Positions 1-8,800 of a stretch of 64,000 nt of DNA are shown here, in pieces. The notes under the pieces were generated by a model. The model saw only the letters and a program-made list of their open reading frames with translations, made no database searches and was not told the DNA's origin. A program made the position numbers and the translations under genes. The stretch spans positions 4,312,001 through 4,376,000 of the forward strand of contig NZ_CP115913.1 in NCBI RefSeq assembly GCF_027938815.1, in the 5' to 3' direction. The DNA comes from Oceanirhabdus sp. W0125-5 (GTDB lineage Bacteria > Bacillota > Clostridia > Clostridiales > Clostridiaceae). Positions within the stretch are counted from its first letter, which is position 1; each line of letters starts with the position of its first letter.

Positions 1-790
1 AAGCTTTGCTTGCTTGAAGCAGAGCTATAGCACCTCTTGGGCTGCTTCCCATTTCTATATATCCACTTTCTCTTGTTGCTTTAACAATCTTCACAATATA
101 CTCAAACAAGCTTTCTTCCACCTTAATACTTTCAACACTCTTTTGAAGTTCTAAAACCTCTTCTCTTGTACAAATCTCCTCAATGCCTGCTTTATCAAGG
201 TCTACACTTTTGAAACCTTTATGATATCGCTTAAGGATTTCAACCTCACCATTCTCTGACAAATAGTCTACCTTAATCTTAAACAAGAATCTATCTAATA
301 ACGCTTCTGGAAGTGGATATGTACCTTCATATTCAATAGGATTCTGAGTAGCAAAAACAATAAATGGCTTTTGAAGAATTTCTGTTTTTCCTTCTATAGT
401 TACTGCCCCTTCTTCCATGGCCTCAAGCAATCCTGATTGAGTTTTAGGAGGAGTTCTATTTATCTCATCACCTAAAAGAAGATTTGTAAATACAGGTCCC
501 TTAACCATTTCAAACTCTTTTTTACTAACATTATATATATTTGTACCAGTTACATCAGATGGCATTAGATCAGGAGTAAACTGAATTCTTTTAAAGTTCA
601 ATCCCATAGTTTTCCCAAGTGCTTTTATTGTTAATGTTTTAGCTAGTCCTGGAACCCCTTCTAAGAGAACATGCCCATTACATAATAATGCTGTGATAAC
701 AAGCTCCACAACCTTCTCCTGTTCAACTATAGCCTTTGATAGTTCCCCTCTTATCTTATCTAATATCTCATTGTGTCTTATCTTTTCCAT
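1..790 (-). CDS. MoxR-family AAA+ ATPase (3' end outside window)
   Basis: MoxR-type AAA+ ATPases act as chaperones that assemble or activate partner complexes, often beside DUF58 and transglutaminase-like proteins. Translating the minus strand from the ATG at 790 gives an uninterrupted frame to the window edge. It contains a Walker A motif (GVPGLAKT), a Walker B motif (LLLGDEINR), the sensor-1 stretch ATQNP and, near the edge, the SPR.AIALL block typical of the family's lid domain. About 263 residues are visible; a few dozen C-terminal residues lie outside. The start overlaps the end of the upstream DUF4350 gene by 13 bp, so the two are translationally coupled. It is the fourth gene of a four-gene minus-strand operon. 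The family call is secure; the client is unknown. Confidence 0.95.
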   Translation of the reverse strand, partial: MEKIRHNEILDKIRGELSKAIVEQEKVVELVITALLCNGHVLLEGVPGLAKTLTIKALGKTMGLNFKRIQFTPDLMPSDVTGTNIYNVSKKEFEMVKGPVFTNLLLGDEINRTPPKTQSGLLEAMEEGAVTIEGKTEILQKPFIVFATQNPIEYEGTYPLPEALLDRFLFKIKVDYLSENGEVEILKRYHKGFKSVDLDKAGIEEICTREEVLELQKSVESIKVEESLFEYIVKIVKATRESGYIEMGSSPRGAIALLQASKA

Positions 791-1851
791 ACTTCTTCTC
801 TCCTTCTATCAATGATGAAGTTTAATTTTTCTAATATGTTTATTGCTTCAACATATTTCTTTTTATTCTTTTTAATATCTTTATTTGTGAAATTTCTTAT
901 CTCTTTATTCAGATTAATTAATTTCTTAACTTTCTCTTCTCCTTCTATTCCTTTCATGTGCCATAAATCAAAAATCCCCTCTAGGTTACCTTCTCTTCCC
1001 TTTCCAAAATATCCAAGGGCATTCTGAATGAAGTTTCTATAATATCCCTCATAAACAATATCCCAATTTTTATTCTTCTGAAAGATTCCTGCACAAGAAA
1101 TAACATACTCATTCTCTACTCTTTCCAATTCCTCAACATAAGGAACTCCTTTACCAAACCTTCTACCCTTTAATATCATGTAGGCAATGAGTACCAATAG
1201 AATTTGAATGCATATTATTTTTATATTAGCTGGCAAATCGGTCCATAGATTTCTTTCTGCGCCAACTCCCATTAATCCCTTTTCATTAAAGGAGATACCT
1301 TGGTCATTTTTATTTATTCTCTCATATAACCAGTATGCACCATCTTTATTCTCTAATAGAAACATATTTAGAAGTGCTCTAGCTTCAATAAAGATTATTT
1401 CCCCTTTACCTTTTTTGAATCTATATGCCTTGGTCTTATCATCTATTTCAAATGTTTCTTCTTCATCCCATGAAATATGATTTTTACTCTCAAACTCTTC
1501 AACATACATATCTATATCTTCAGCAGCCAATGTGAACACCAATTTTTCCTCAATGAACCTCTTATAAAAGCCTTCATCTAATACAGGATAGTACTGCATT
1601 TTTTGCACATCATAAAATACAAGCTGATTACTTGAGGTATTTGTTTCAATATCCTCTATAGTATAGAGAACGTCCATATCTAAAGCTTTTAATGTTTTAT
1701 AGAATACACTGCTTCCACTCCTGCCTCTGTTAAAGGCTGAATATCTTATCCCGCCTTCACCGCTTACCTTTCCAAAGAAAAAAACTAAAATCAGAAACAC
1801 TGGTATGAGTATAATTAAAGTCCAATATTCTCTACTCTTTTTCCTTTTCAT
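778..1851 (-). CDS. DUF4350 domain membrane protein
   Basis: 357 residues. There is a transmembrane helix at about residues 10-28 and a second at about 208-228. The extracytoplasmic part between them begins with the DUF4350 signature YSAFNRGRSGSSVFYKTL (about 36-54), in which an alpha/beta domain related to ABC-type accessory proteins usually starts. The C-terminal 130 residues are charged and helical. Upstream lies GGGGTAGAG as ribosome-binding site. It overlaps the DUF4129 gene by 20 bp and moxR by 13 bp. Linkage of DUF4350, DUF4129 and MoxR is common in Firmicutes and Actinobacteria; the biochemical role of the set is not established. Confidence 0.85.
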   Translation of the reverse strand: MKRKKSREYWTLIILIPVFLILVFFFGKVSGEGGIRYSAFNRGRSGSSVFYKTLKALDMDVLYTIEDIETNTSSNQLVFYDVQKMQYYPVLDEGFYKRFIEEKLVFTLAAEDIDMYVEEFESKNHISWDEEETFEIDDKTKAYRFKKGKGEIIFIEARALLNMFLLENKDGAYWLYERINKNDQGISFNEKGLMGVGAERNLWTDLPANIKIICIQILLVLIAYMILKGRRFGKGVPYVEELERVENEYVISCAGIFQKNKNWDIVYEGYYRNFIQNALGYFGKGREGNLEGIFDLWHMKGIEGEEKVKKLINLNKEIRNFTNKDIKKNKKKYVEAINILEKLNFIIDRRREEVWKR

Positions 1852-2506
1852 ATAACTCTACCCCATTCTCAATTTTTTCTCCAAGTACTCTCCATTTTGA
1901 GTATCTTTCCTCATTTATCTTGTACCCATACCAAACTTCATTGAACATATTAGATAGTTCCTTAAATTCATCAATAAATTTCACATTGCTTTTCTTTAAA
2001 CTTTCATATATTTCTTTACTGGTTTTACACTCTTCCAAGGTAAGCATATCTTCTTCGTGCATTTTAAATATTAATGCTATGAACATTATTCGAACTGCTT
2101 GCCTAAATTCTCCTTGTGTTTCATATTCTTTTACTTTTCCTTTTAGAGTATTATAGGTAGTGTTCTCATCAATTTCTTCTCCAAGTATGGATTGTATATC
2201 AATATCTCCTTTTTTTCTCTTTCTCATCTTATATATAACTAATATCCCCAGAAGTATTATAATGATAGTAGCTATACTGATTAAAGCTATTGATACACCT
2301 TTTGCACTCTCTGAGCTTTGGATTCCTAACAGTCTTCTATCTATAATTAGCTTTACAATCTTTTCAATTATTTTAGTTAAAATATCCTTGATCCAATTAA
2401 TAGGATTAAATCTTAAACCTCTATGTTCATAACTATTGATTACCTTTTCCATTGCCTTATTAAAAGCTTCTTTATCACTTAAATATATCATCACATTACT
2501 GAACAT
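1832..2506 (-). CDS. DUF4129 domain membrane protein
   Basis: 224 residues from the ATG at 2506, which is preceded at 8 nt by AAAGGAAG; an upstream TTG at 2512 lies too close to that site. One transmembrane helix sits at about residues 72-92, followed by a basic stretch RKRKK. The cytoplasmic C-terminus holds the DUF4129 pattern: R.A.R.MF..LI, then TLEECKTSKEIYESL, then W.G and ERYSKW. In related operons this domain is at the C-terminus of transglutaminase-like proteins; here it stands alone on a short membrane anchor. It overlaps both neighbours, indicating one operon with the membrane protein upstream and DUF4350/moxR downstream. Function unknown. Confidence 0.85.
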   Translation of the reverse strand: MFSNVMIYLSDKEAFNKAMEKVINSYEHRGLRFNPINWIKDILTKIIEKIVKLIIDRRLLGIQSSESAKGVSIALISIATIIIILLGILVIYKMRKRKKGDIDIQSILGEEIDENTTYNTLKGKVKEYETQGEFRQAVRIMFIALIFKMHEEDMLTLEECKTSKEIYESLKKSNVKFIDEFKELSNMFNEVWYGYKINEERYSKWRVLGEKIENGVELYEKEKE

Positions 2507-3500
2507 TTTCAATACTTCCTTTTTCTTTATCCATGAAGAAAATATTTACCTCAAAATCATATCCTTCTTTTTTGAATTTTAGATTATAATAAAGCACTAA
2601 TACAAACAGTGATGTTATTGGTGTTATACAGCTTGCTAACAACAGCTGTACAGGATATCTCAAAAGATTTCCAGTAACAAGTGCAAGATTCATAATACCC
2701 TCAGATGTCATAGAATTTCTCAATAAAAACATTGCTACAGCACCAATTATCCCTAGTATGCTGATTAGAGAAGAACTCACCCCTTGAACAACTAAACCAA
2801 GAAGAAGTTTTTTCCCCATAACTCCCCAAAAATAGTCTATAACTAACTTACGGCTTCTTTTCATAGCCTTAAACATCCCAAGATTTTCATAAATTGCAAC
2901 TGGAACCACAAGTGCGTACAATGTACTGAATACCAAGATTATAATTCCAGCAATTATCGCAAGAAATATCATAGACCCAATAATAAATTTAGGATTATTA
3001 AGACTATCTACTCCTTCATATACCAAATAAGACCCTTTAAATAAGTCATTTAGTCCAAATAAATAAAACATAATAAATACAGGAACTAACCATAATCCCA
3101 ATATAATTGCCTCTGCAAAAGATACTCCCATCATTTTTCCAAACTTGCTGAAAGCAAAACTAATTCCATTACTAAACTTTGTCCTATTGCCAAAATATCC
3201 ATCAGATCCGATTTTCATAAGACCAGCTGTAAGAAGATTCTTACTAAAAAAAGTTAATAAAATTATCCCTATTATTAAAATTATTAGAAAGAAACTTAAC
3301 CCTGAAACATCATCCATTACAACGCTCATTGAAATAAATGGCACTATCAATACAAGTGTACATAAAAAAATTCCAATACCCATAATAATCTGCATTATAA
3401 TGATATATGGCAATGAAGACCCAATTGTCTTCCTATGAATATCAAAAATTTTATCAAACATTTCTCTCAATGATAAAATCCTTACTCTCTTTTTTTCCAT
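2496..3500 (-). CDS. Polytopic membrane protein, first gene of the moxR operon
   Basis: 334 residues with six or seven hydrophobic segments (about 30-60, 70-90, 125-150, 175-205, 230-262 and 280-305). The stretch ENLGMFKAMKRSRKLVIDYF resembles the internal repeat of the glycerophosphodiester phosphodiesterase membrane domain and related DUF975-type proteins, but no catalytic domain is present. A clear GGGAG ribosome-binding site precedes the ATG at 3500. It overlaps the DUF4129 gene. No closer recognition is possible; it probably forms the membrane platform for the MoxR-linked proteins. Confidence 0.75.
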   Translation of the reverse strand: MEKKRVRILSLREMFDKIFDIHRKTIGSSLPYIIIMQIIMGIGIFLCTLVLIVPFISMSVVMDDVSGLSFFLIILIIGIILLTFFSKNLLTAGLMKIGSDGYFGNRTKFSNGISFAFSKFGKMMGVSFAEAIILGLWLVPVFIMFYLFGLNDLFKGSYLVYEGVDSLNNPKFIIGSMIFLAIIAGIIILVFSTLYALVVPVAIYENLGMFKAMKRSRKLVIDYFWGVMGKKLLLGLVVQGVSSSLISILGIIGAVAMFLLRNSMTSEGIMNLALVTGNLLRYPVQLLLASCITPITSLFVLVLYYNLKFKKEGYDFEVNIFFMDKEKGSIENVQ

Positions 3501-3663
3501 ATTTAACTCCCTTCCCTACGTTGAATTAAAGTAAATCTCTATTGAGATTATATAATAATACTACCAGTTTTACAATGATTTAACAAACCCTTTAAATATA
3601 CTCTTTGTAAAAATAAGTGTAAACATTCATGAGAAATTCATAATGAAAAGAAAACTGAAACAA

Positions 3664-3912
3664 ATGTATAATGTATAATTGATAATGTATAATGATGGAT
3701 GCTTCTGACTAAGGTCAGAAACTATATCTTATTGTTCTTTGGAACAATAGTTTTTTACTCATTTTATCTTGGATAAAATATTGTATTTTAACTACAATGT
3801 TTCATATAAATGAAACGAGTAAACTATCATTGTCCAGGGAACAATATAATTTAAATTTCACAGAGTGAAATATCCATCGTTTTCCGTTTTCAACTTTCAA
3901 CTCTCAACTACG
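3664..3912. repeat. Hairpin-module repeat, full-length copy 1
   Basis: The left end is an array of 7-bp units (ATGTATA, ATGTATA, ATTGATA, ATGTATA, ATGATGG). Six short inverted repeats follow: TTCTGACTAAGGTCAGAA (3703-3720), ATTGTTCTTTGGAACAAT (3731-3748), ATTTTATCTTGGATAAAAT (3761-3779), GTTTCATATAAATGAAAC (3799-3816), a weaker ATTGTCC..GAACAAT pair (3829-3845) and ATTTCACAGAGTGAAAT (3855-3871). ATCCATC then mirrors GATGGAT, and a second 7-bp array (TTTTCAA, CTTTCAA, CTCTCAA) closes the element. Outer sequences are also complementary (ACTC/GAGT, ATTGTA/TACAAT), so the whole can fold into one branched structure. It lies between two minus-strand operons. Related copies lie elsewhere in the window. 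Confidence 0.85.
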
Positions 3913-3932
3913 ATTTTATAAATTTATTCAAT

Positions 3933-3957
3933 AAAAAAGGGCACGCCGTGCGTGCCA
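3933..3957 (-). terminator. Rho-independent terminator of degV
   Basis: On the minus strand GGCACGC-ACG-GCGTGCC is followed by CTTTTTT. It begins 5 bp after the degV stop codon. Confidence 0.9.
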
Positions 3958-3961
3958 AATA

Positions 3962-4807
3962 TTATTTTCCAACGAAACTTAATGTAACAGTTCCTTCGCC
4001 TGTATGGCTTCCTATAACTGCTCCAATATCTCCAACTATTATATTATCTATTCCAAAATTTTTATTAAGAGCTTCTTTTAAAGCGTTGACAAGCTTCATA
4101 TTATTAGCGTGTCCTATTGCAAATCTATAATCTGAATTATACCCATTCTCTTTTAAATAATTAATATAAAATTTTATAAGTGCTTTTTGTCCTCTTACTT
4201 TGGAGAACATCTTTATATAGCCTTTGTCAAAATGGCAAATAGGTTTAATGTTCAGAATAGTTCCGATGGCTGCTTTAGTGGAGGATATCCTTCCTCCTCT
4301 TTTCAGCATTTCCAAGGAACCTGGACAGAAAAGATATTCCATTTTATTTTTCATGAATGTAATTTCTTCAATAATTTCTTCTACAGTTTTGTTATTATTT
4401 CTCATCTCAGCAGTTTTTCTTAGTAATAATCCAGCTCCAACAGACGCTCCTAAAGAATCTATAATATATAGGTCTTTATAATCAGTCATTTCTTTTGCAA
4501 CAACAGCTGAATTATAACTGCTGCTTATGCCGCTAGATATTGATAAAAAAATAATCTTCTTCTGTTTTTCCATATCTTCTTTAAATTCTTCTACAAATCT
4601 TTGTGGATTTATCATTGTTGTTTTTGGAACAACACCATCCTCTTTCAGCATCTCATAGAATTCTTTTGGCTCTAAATCAACTCTATCTAAGTAGTCTTTA
4701 CCCTTAACTGTAGTTATTAGCGGAATTAATTTAACATCCAAATCTTTGTATTCCTGAATTGTTAAATCACATGAACTATCGCAGTAAATTACTATTTCAT
4801 TATTCAT
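3962..4807 (-). CDS. DegV family fatty-acid-binding protein
   Basis: 281 residues, the usual length for DegV/FakB proteins, which bind a fatty acid for phosphorylation by the FakA kinase. Recognised from the N-terminal IVIYCDSSCDL, the T.MINPQRF segment, SISSGISSSYNSA and LYIIDSLGASVGAGLL, with a C-terminal domain ending GEGTVTLSF. AAAGGAG precedes the start. It stands alone, with its own terminator directly after the stop. The exact lipid partner cannot be told from sequence; no fakA is in the window. Confidence 0.9.
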   Translation of the reverse strand: MNNEIVIYCDSSCDLTIQEYKDLDVKLIPLITTVKGKDYLDRVDLEPKEFYEMLKEDGVVPKTTMINPQRFVEEFKEDMEKQKKIIFLSISSGISSSYNSAVVAKEMTDYKDLYIIDSLGASVGAGLLLRKTAEMRNNNKTVEEIIEEITFMKNKMEYLFCPGSLEMLKRGGRISSTKAAIGTILNIKPICHFDKGYIKMFSKVRGQKALIKFYINYLKENGYNSDYRFAIGHANNMKLVNALKEALNKNFGIDNIIVGDIGAVIGSHTGEGTVTLSFVGK

Positions 4808-4884
4808 ATGTTAATATCTCCTTTCGTGGATATATCATAACATATTCTAGCACTTCTTACAAAACCATTAAATCACGCTTATTA

Positions 4885-6171
4885 TTAGTCAGCATTACTC
4901 ATATTTTTATTTCTTATAAAGAAACTTAAGCTTCCTATAAGTCTAAACCCTGAACAAATAAATAAAGCTATATAAATACTGAAAGTATCATAAAAAAAGT
5001 TTCCAATATGAGGTGCTATGGCTAATGTAATACTTGTTAATGTAGCATGAATACCAATATATATTAGTCTATTTTCTTCTGGTGCAGCCTCTAACATTGT
5101 ACTTAAAATAACTGTTACTGTTCCAGATGTAAAGAATCCTGTTATAATATTAGCTCCTGCTAGAACATACAGGTTTCGAGATAACGCAAACAAAGCTGGT
5201 GTTGCAGCCATACCACATGTTGCAATAGCAATTATTCTATTATTTCCATGAATATGAATCTGTTTATTCCAGAACTTATATCCAAAGAACATTACAACAC
5301 TGGATATTACACCAAATACAATAAGCCATATCTCAGTAGCCCCTAAAAATTTCAATTGATATATCTCAAATAAAGGCCATCCCATCTGCCATCCAAAATG
5401 AAATATAAGAGAACAGACTGCAAAAATATAAAAGTTTCTATTTTTATTATCAACTTTTAAGTAAGTTCTAATAAAAGCCTTAAGACTCATTCTATTATTA
5501 TTATTTAAATTACTATTATTAAATTCTTCATTATTTTCCAATTCCTTAAGATTACTAAATGATATAATCTCAAATATTGCAATCCCAAAAGAAATACAGA
5601 ATAGTACTTGATAAAGCAAAATCATAGTTTTTCCATCATCAGGCAGTATTCTTAGTAGAACTAACATTACCATAGAAACTGCAAGCTGTGCAATTACAGA
5701 ATACCTATTTTTTGATGATATTGCCGTGGCTCTATCCTTATTATTAAATACATCCCCTGTAAAACTTTGAACAGCTGTGTTCCCTATAGATTCCGGCAAA
5801 TATCTAAGAGTAATTATTATTACTAAAGATATCGGTTGTACCTCTTTTGGTAAAAAAGGTATTGCCGCCATAAGAAATACAATAAACCTACTGGCAAATA
5901 TAAATCTCATCATCATTTTTTTCTTATTCTTTGATCTGTTTATAAAAAACAATCCTGGAAGTGTTGTTATAACTGCAATTATACCTGGAAGTGACTTATA
6001 TAAAGTGATATGATAATCTGTCCCACCAAGTCTGTACAAATACTTACCAATGAAGGGATTAAAAAGATTCATTGATATTGTTAAGAATATACCATACAGA
6101 ATAAAATTTCTTAGATTCTTTTCTCTTACATTTTTACTCTTTTTCATATCCTTAATACTTAAATTAGTCAT
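4885..6171 (-). CDS. MFS transporter
   Basis: About 428 residues starting at the ATG at 6171, which has GGGGGAG 8 nt upstream; the longer frame to 6213 would run through this site. Twelve hydrophobic segments are visible, with a charged central loop rich in Asn (about residues 215-240). The sequence FINRSKNKKKMMMRF after the second helix is the major-facilitator loop 2-3. The substrate is unknown. A 22-bp palindrome and a short inverted repeat lie in its leader (6192-6242), so it may be controlled by a dimeric repressor. It is monocistronic, with no neighbour that hints at a substrate. Confidence 0.8.
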   Translation of the reverse strand: MTNLSIKDMKKSKNVREKNLRNFILYGIFLTISMNLFNPFIGKYLYRLGGTDYHITLYKSLPGIIAVITTLPGLFFINRSKNKKKMMMRFIFASRFIVFLMAAIPFLPKEVQPISLVIIITLRYLPESIGNTAVQSFTGDVFNNKDRATAISSKNRYSVIAQLAVSMVMLVLLRILPDDGKTMILLYQVLFCISFGIAIFEIISFSNLKELENNEEFNNSNLNNNNRMSLKAFIRTYLKVDNKNRNFYIFAVCSLIFHFGWQMGWPLFEIYQLKFLGATEIWLIVFGVISSVVMFFGYKFWNKQIHIHGNNRIIAIATCGMAATPALFALSRNLYVLAGANIITGFFTSGTVTVILSTMLEAAPEENRLIYIGIHATLTSITLAIAPHIGNFFYDTFSIYIALFICSGFRLIGSLSFFIRNKNMSNAD

Positions 6172-6191
6172 TATACACTCCCCCTTAACTT

Positions 6192-6242
6192 TATTTCGCC
6201 TTCCGAAATACATAAGTATTTTATCATACTTTAGTATGATAA
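6192..6242 (-). promoter_or_regulatory. Palindromes in the MFS leader: possible operator
   Basis: TTATCATACT-TT-AGTATGATAA (6221-6242) is a perfect 10-bp inverted repeat about 50 bp before the MFS start. A second, smaller pair ATTTCG-CCTTC-CGAAAT lies at 6192-6208. Position and symmetry suit a dimeric repressor site of the TetR or MarR type. No regulator is adjacent, so this is inference from symmetry only. Confidence 0.5.
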
Positions 6243-6262
6243 TCTACTCAAAAAATAAAAAC

Positions 6263-6330
6263 AAATTGAAAACGAAAAACTGAAAGTTGAAAACGAAGAA
6301 AGCTTCTCACTTACTTGAGAAGCTACATTG
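6263..6330. repeat. Hairpin-module repeat copy 2, left half
   Basis: An imperfect 7-bp array (AATTGAA, AACGAAA, AACTGAA, AGTTGAA, AACGAAG) is followed by the hairpin AGCTTCTCA-CTTACT-TGAGAAGCT at 6301-6324 and the conserved ACATTG. A right-hand end of the same family lies at 6692-6768, so the two may be the ends of one long copy. Confidence 0.75.
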
Positions 6331-6691
6331 TAAAAAAATAAAGGATTATCTCAAATTATTAATTAATCATTTGAGACAACCCATTCATTTTATTAAATAA
6401 CTATCTTTGCATTAGTATACCTTTAACAGCATACCTAATCTATTATCAAAAACTACGTTCTTTCTTCTTTACTAATAATTAAAGATTTTAACTAAAAACA
6501 CGCGTTACATGTGATAATTTCTTTACGGAATTTTTCAATTTCATAAAGAATAAAAAAAGTTGGCTACAATTGTAACCAACTCTTGTTCTCAAAAAATCTT
6601 TTTTTACTGTTCCTATCAATGGAGATATATTGAGTTCAAGTATAAGTTTTAATAGAAGTTTGAACATATTACCTCTTCTTGCTCCTCCAAT
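6331..6691. other. Non-coding stretch between two repeat ends
   Basis: No convincing gene is present. It holds several inverted repeats: TCTCAAAT..ATTTGAGA (near 6352-6385) and GTTGGCTACAATTGTAACCAAC (about 6556-6577), which on the minus strand is followed by TTTTTTT and looks like a rho-independent terminator. That terminator could end transcription from the 174-residue gene at 6771-7295. Because both flanks are ends of the hairpin-module repeat, the stretch may be the interior of an expanded copy. Confidence 0.45.
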
Positions 6692-6768
6692 AATATAATT
6701 AAAATTTCACAGAGTGAAATGTCAATCATTCTCAATTCTCAATTCTCAATTCTCCATTCTCAATTATG
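6692..6768. repeat. Hairpin-module repeat copy 2, right half
   Basis: The hairpin ATTTCACAGAGTGAAAT (6704-6720), identical to the last hairpin of copy 1, is followed by a 7-bp array of ATTCTCA units up to the stop region of the next gene. The array abuts the 3' end of the 174-residue gene. Confidence 0.8.
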
Positions 6769-6770
6769 AT

Positions 6771-7295
6771 TTATTTATCTGGCATATTATTAAGTATCTT
6801 ATTTATAAAATCATTAAGATCACTTGAAGGATTAAGATTTTTAAGAAGCTTCTTTCTCTGCTCATCTAATTTCTTTTCGTAAGCATTTTCTTTCTTTTCA
6901 GGTTGTTGTTCTTTCTTCACTTCTTCAACCTTCTTCTCTTCAACCTTTTCCTCTTTAACCTCTTTTAGTTCAGGTTTTTCAAGGATTATTTTAGTATCCA
7001 CTTCATTTTTTATTGGTTTTTCCTGAACTTTAGCAGTTTCGGGCTCTATATCATTCATGTTTTTTTTTACTTCATCTTCATTAGGCTTTTTTTTACCACT
7101 AAGCTCATTTTTTAAGTAATCTGTGATTGTTTCGCCGAAAACTTCAATTACGCTGCTCAATGAATTAAGGAAATTGTCTTCTCCTTTTGAACATTGACAC
7201 TTATGTTCATGTTGTTCATGAATCTGCTCTTCTTGGATTTCCTCATCACTAAGAACTATTTCAATATCTTTTATAACTATCTTACTAATTTTCAT
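6771..7295 (-). CDS. Hypothetical acidic/lysine-rich protein with His/Cys cluster
   Basis: 174 residues; not recognised. The first 16 residues look like a small beta element (MKISKIVIKDIEIVL). A His/Cys cluster follows (HEQHEHKCQC, about residues 27-36), which could bind metal, then a short helical stretch. Residues 70-150 are low-complexity Lys/Glu/Pro, probably disordered or coiled. The C-terminus NLNPSSDLNDFINKILNNM is predicted helical. There is no signal peptide. The composition resembles clostridial spore-coat or morphogenetic proteins, but that is only an impression. Confidence 0.65.
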   Translation of the reverse strand: MKISKIVIKDIEIVLSDEEIQEEQIHEQHEHKCQCSKGEDNFLNSLSSVIEVFGETITDYLKNELSGKKKPNEDEVKKNMNDIEPETAKVQEKPIKNEVDTKIILEKPELKEVKEEKVEEKKVEEVKKEQQPEKKENAYEKKLDEQRKKLLKNLNPSSDLNDFINKILNNMPDK

Positions 7296-7453
7296 GAGTA
7301 TCCTCCATTTTGAATTCTCTTATCATTATATTTAAGAATTCATTAAAAGGTTACTCAAAATATGTTATAGATTTCTTAATTGAAAATTTATCATACTTCA
7401 AGAAATTCAAAAGTAAGATTTAGTTTCAAAGAACAAATATTAATGAAATCTTT

Positions 7454-8635
7454 TTATTTCCTTATAATGAAGTAATCCTCAGAATTAATATTAATATGGG
7501 TGATGAAAGGTTCTTTAGGATAATAATATCCACTTCTTCCATCATAATAAATATTCTCTGAATTAAAGTATTGCATAATATCTTGTTCATCTAGAGTTAA
7601 CATTACTTTTCCTTCTACTGTATATTCTAAGTAATTGTTTTTAACATAATTATTTATTCTTGCAACCCATTCCTTTATTCCATTGAAATCTTTCCCAGCC
7701 TTCTCAAATGCTCTTAATATCTCTTTGGAGTTTTTATTATCAAATGCTAAATATGTATTTATTTTTTTTCCTTGACTATCTTTCTCCAGATAAATTTTTT
7801 CTAGATTGAGAGTATTCAATCCAACTTTTTCACTAGAATAATATTGGGATGCTAAGTTTTGTACTGCTAAAAGAGATCCTTCTTTGAATAATTTTCCTTT
7901 AATATCCGCTAGAGTTAAGGAGTCCTTTTCAATGAGATTATCATATATAATCTCATTATTAGCTAAATCTAATTTATCCGTCAACCATTTTACATGAGCT
8001 GAATTTTTACTCTGTATGCTAAGAAATCCTTTCTCATTATATCTAAATGTAAATAATTTATGTTGATTGTTCCAGTTAATAATATTATTCACTCTCTCCA
8101 TGTTCCCATTTTCAAACCCTATCTCCATCCATGAAGTTTTATATGTCAAATCAATTTTTGCAATGATTTTATCATCTATCATATATCCGTTACTTACTTG
8201 TATAATATTCTTATTATTATCATATTGAATAATATTTACTGTTACCGCCTCATAACTTTCTTTTGGCATTTCAGGTTCATCTTTAACAGTAAAACTCACA
8301 GTGTGCTTATCACCTAATCTTGTACCACTTTGAGATGAAACACCTGCTTCTATATGTAATAGATATTTTTCTCCAGGTTTATAACCATTTTCAGGTGGAA
8401 GAAAAAATGCTTCATTGCTCTTTTCTCCAACTGCCCCATCTAAATAAATCTTATGGCCTTCCTCATCAGATACGTATACTTTACCTTCTACAGTACTTAT
8501 ATCTACATTATCAGAAAATGTTACTTTCCATATTTTATTCTTATTTATTAATTTATTTTCAGCTGCATTAACTGAATTATTTAAACTTAAGGTCAATGCT
8601 GCAACTAAAAAAATTCCCTTTATTGCTTTTTTCAT
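7454..8635 (-). CDS. Exported protein with SbsA-type Ig-like domain
   Basis: 393 residues from the ATG at 8635, preceded by CGGAGGAAC; a longer frame to 8692 lacks a ribosome-binding site. A classical signal peptide ends near NSVNA-AENK (residues 1-24). Residues 30-120 form an SbsA/Big_5-like beta-sandwich (WKVTFSDNVDISTVEG near its start, KHTVSFTVKDEPEMP at its end), a fold common in cell-surface proteins. The remaining 270 residues are not recognised. It has no LPXTG motif or SLH domain, so it may be secreted or loosely wall-bound. It is divergent from another exported protein at 8801. Confidence 0.75.
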   Translation of the reverse strand: MKKAIKGIFLVAALTLSLNNSVNAAENKLINKNKIWKVTFSDNVDISTVEGKVYVSDEEGHKIYLDGAVGEKSNEAFFLPPENGYKPGEKYLLHIEAGVSSQSGTRLGDKHTVSFTVKDEPEMPKESYEAVTVNIIQYDNNKNIIQVSNGYMIDDKIIAKIDLTYKTSWMEIGFENGNMERVNNIINWNNQHKLFTFRYNEKGFLSIQSKNSAHVKWLTDKLDLANNEIIYDNLIEKDSLTLADIKGKLFKEGSLLAVQNLASQYYSSEKVGLNTLNLEKIYLEKDSQGKKINTYLAFDNKNSKEILRAFEKAGKDFNGIKEWVARINNYVKNNYLEYTVEGKVMLTLDEQDIMQYFNSENIYYDGRSGYYYPKEPFITHININSEDYFIIRK

Positions 8636-8800
8636 AATGTTCCTCCGTAGGTATAGTTTGTCCATATATTTTATATACGTATTAAATCTCAAAAAACCTT
8701 TTTTTTATTTGTAAATTTACTATGTAATTATTGTTAAGGGTAGTAATATTTTATGTACATTAAGAATATGTTTAAAGTAACGAAAAAGGAGGGACTAATA

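Noticed and set aside
6488..6667. 59-residue minus-strand frame after AGAGGT (MFKLLLKLILELN...)
   Set aside because: It runs across a terminator hairpin and other inverted repeats inside the repeat-bounded stretch; composition looks chance-like.
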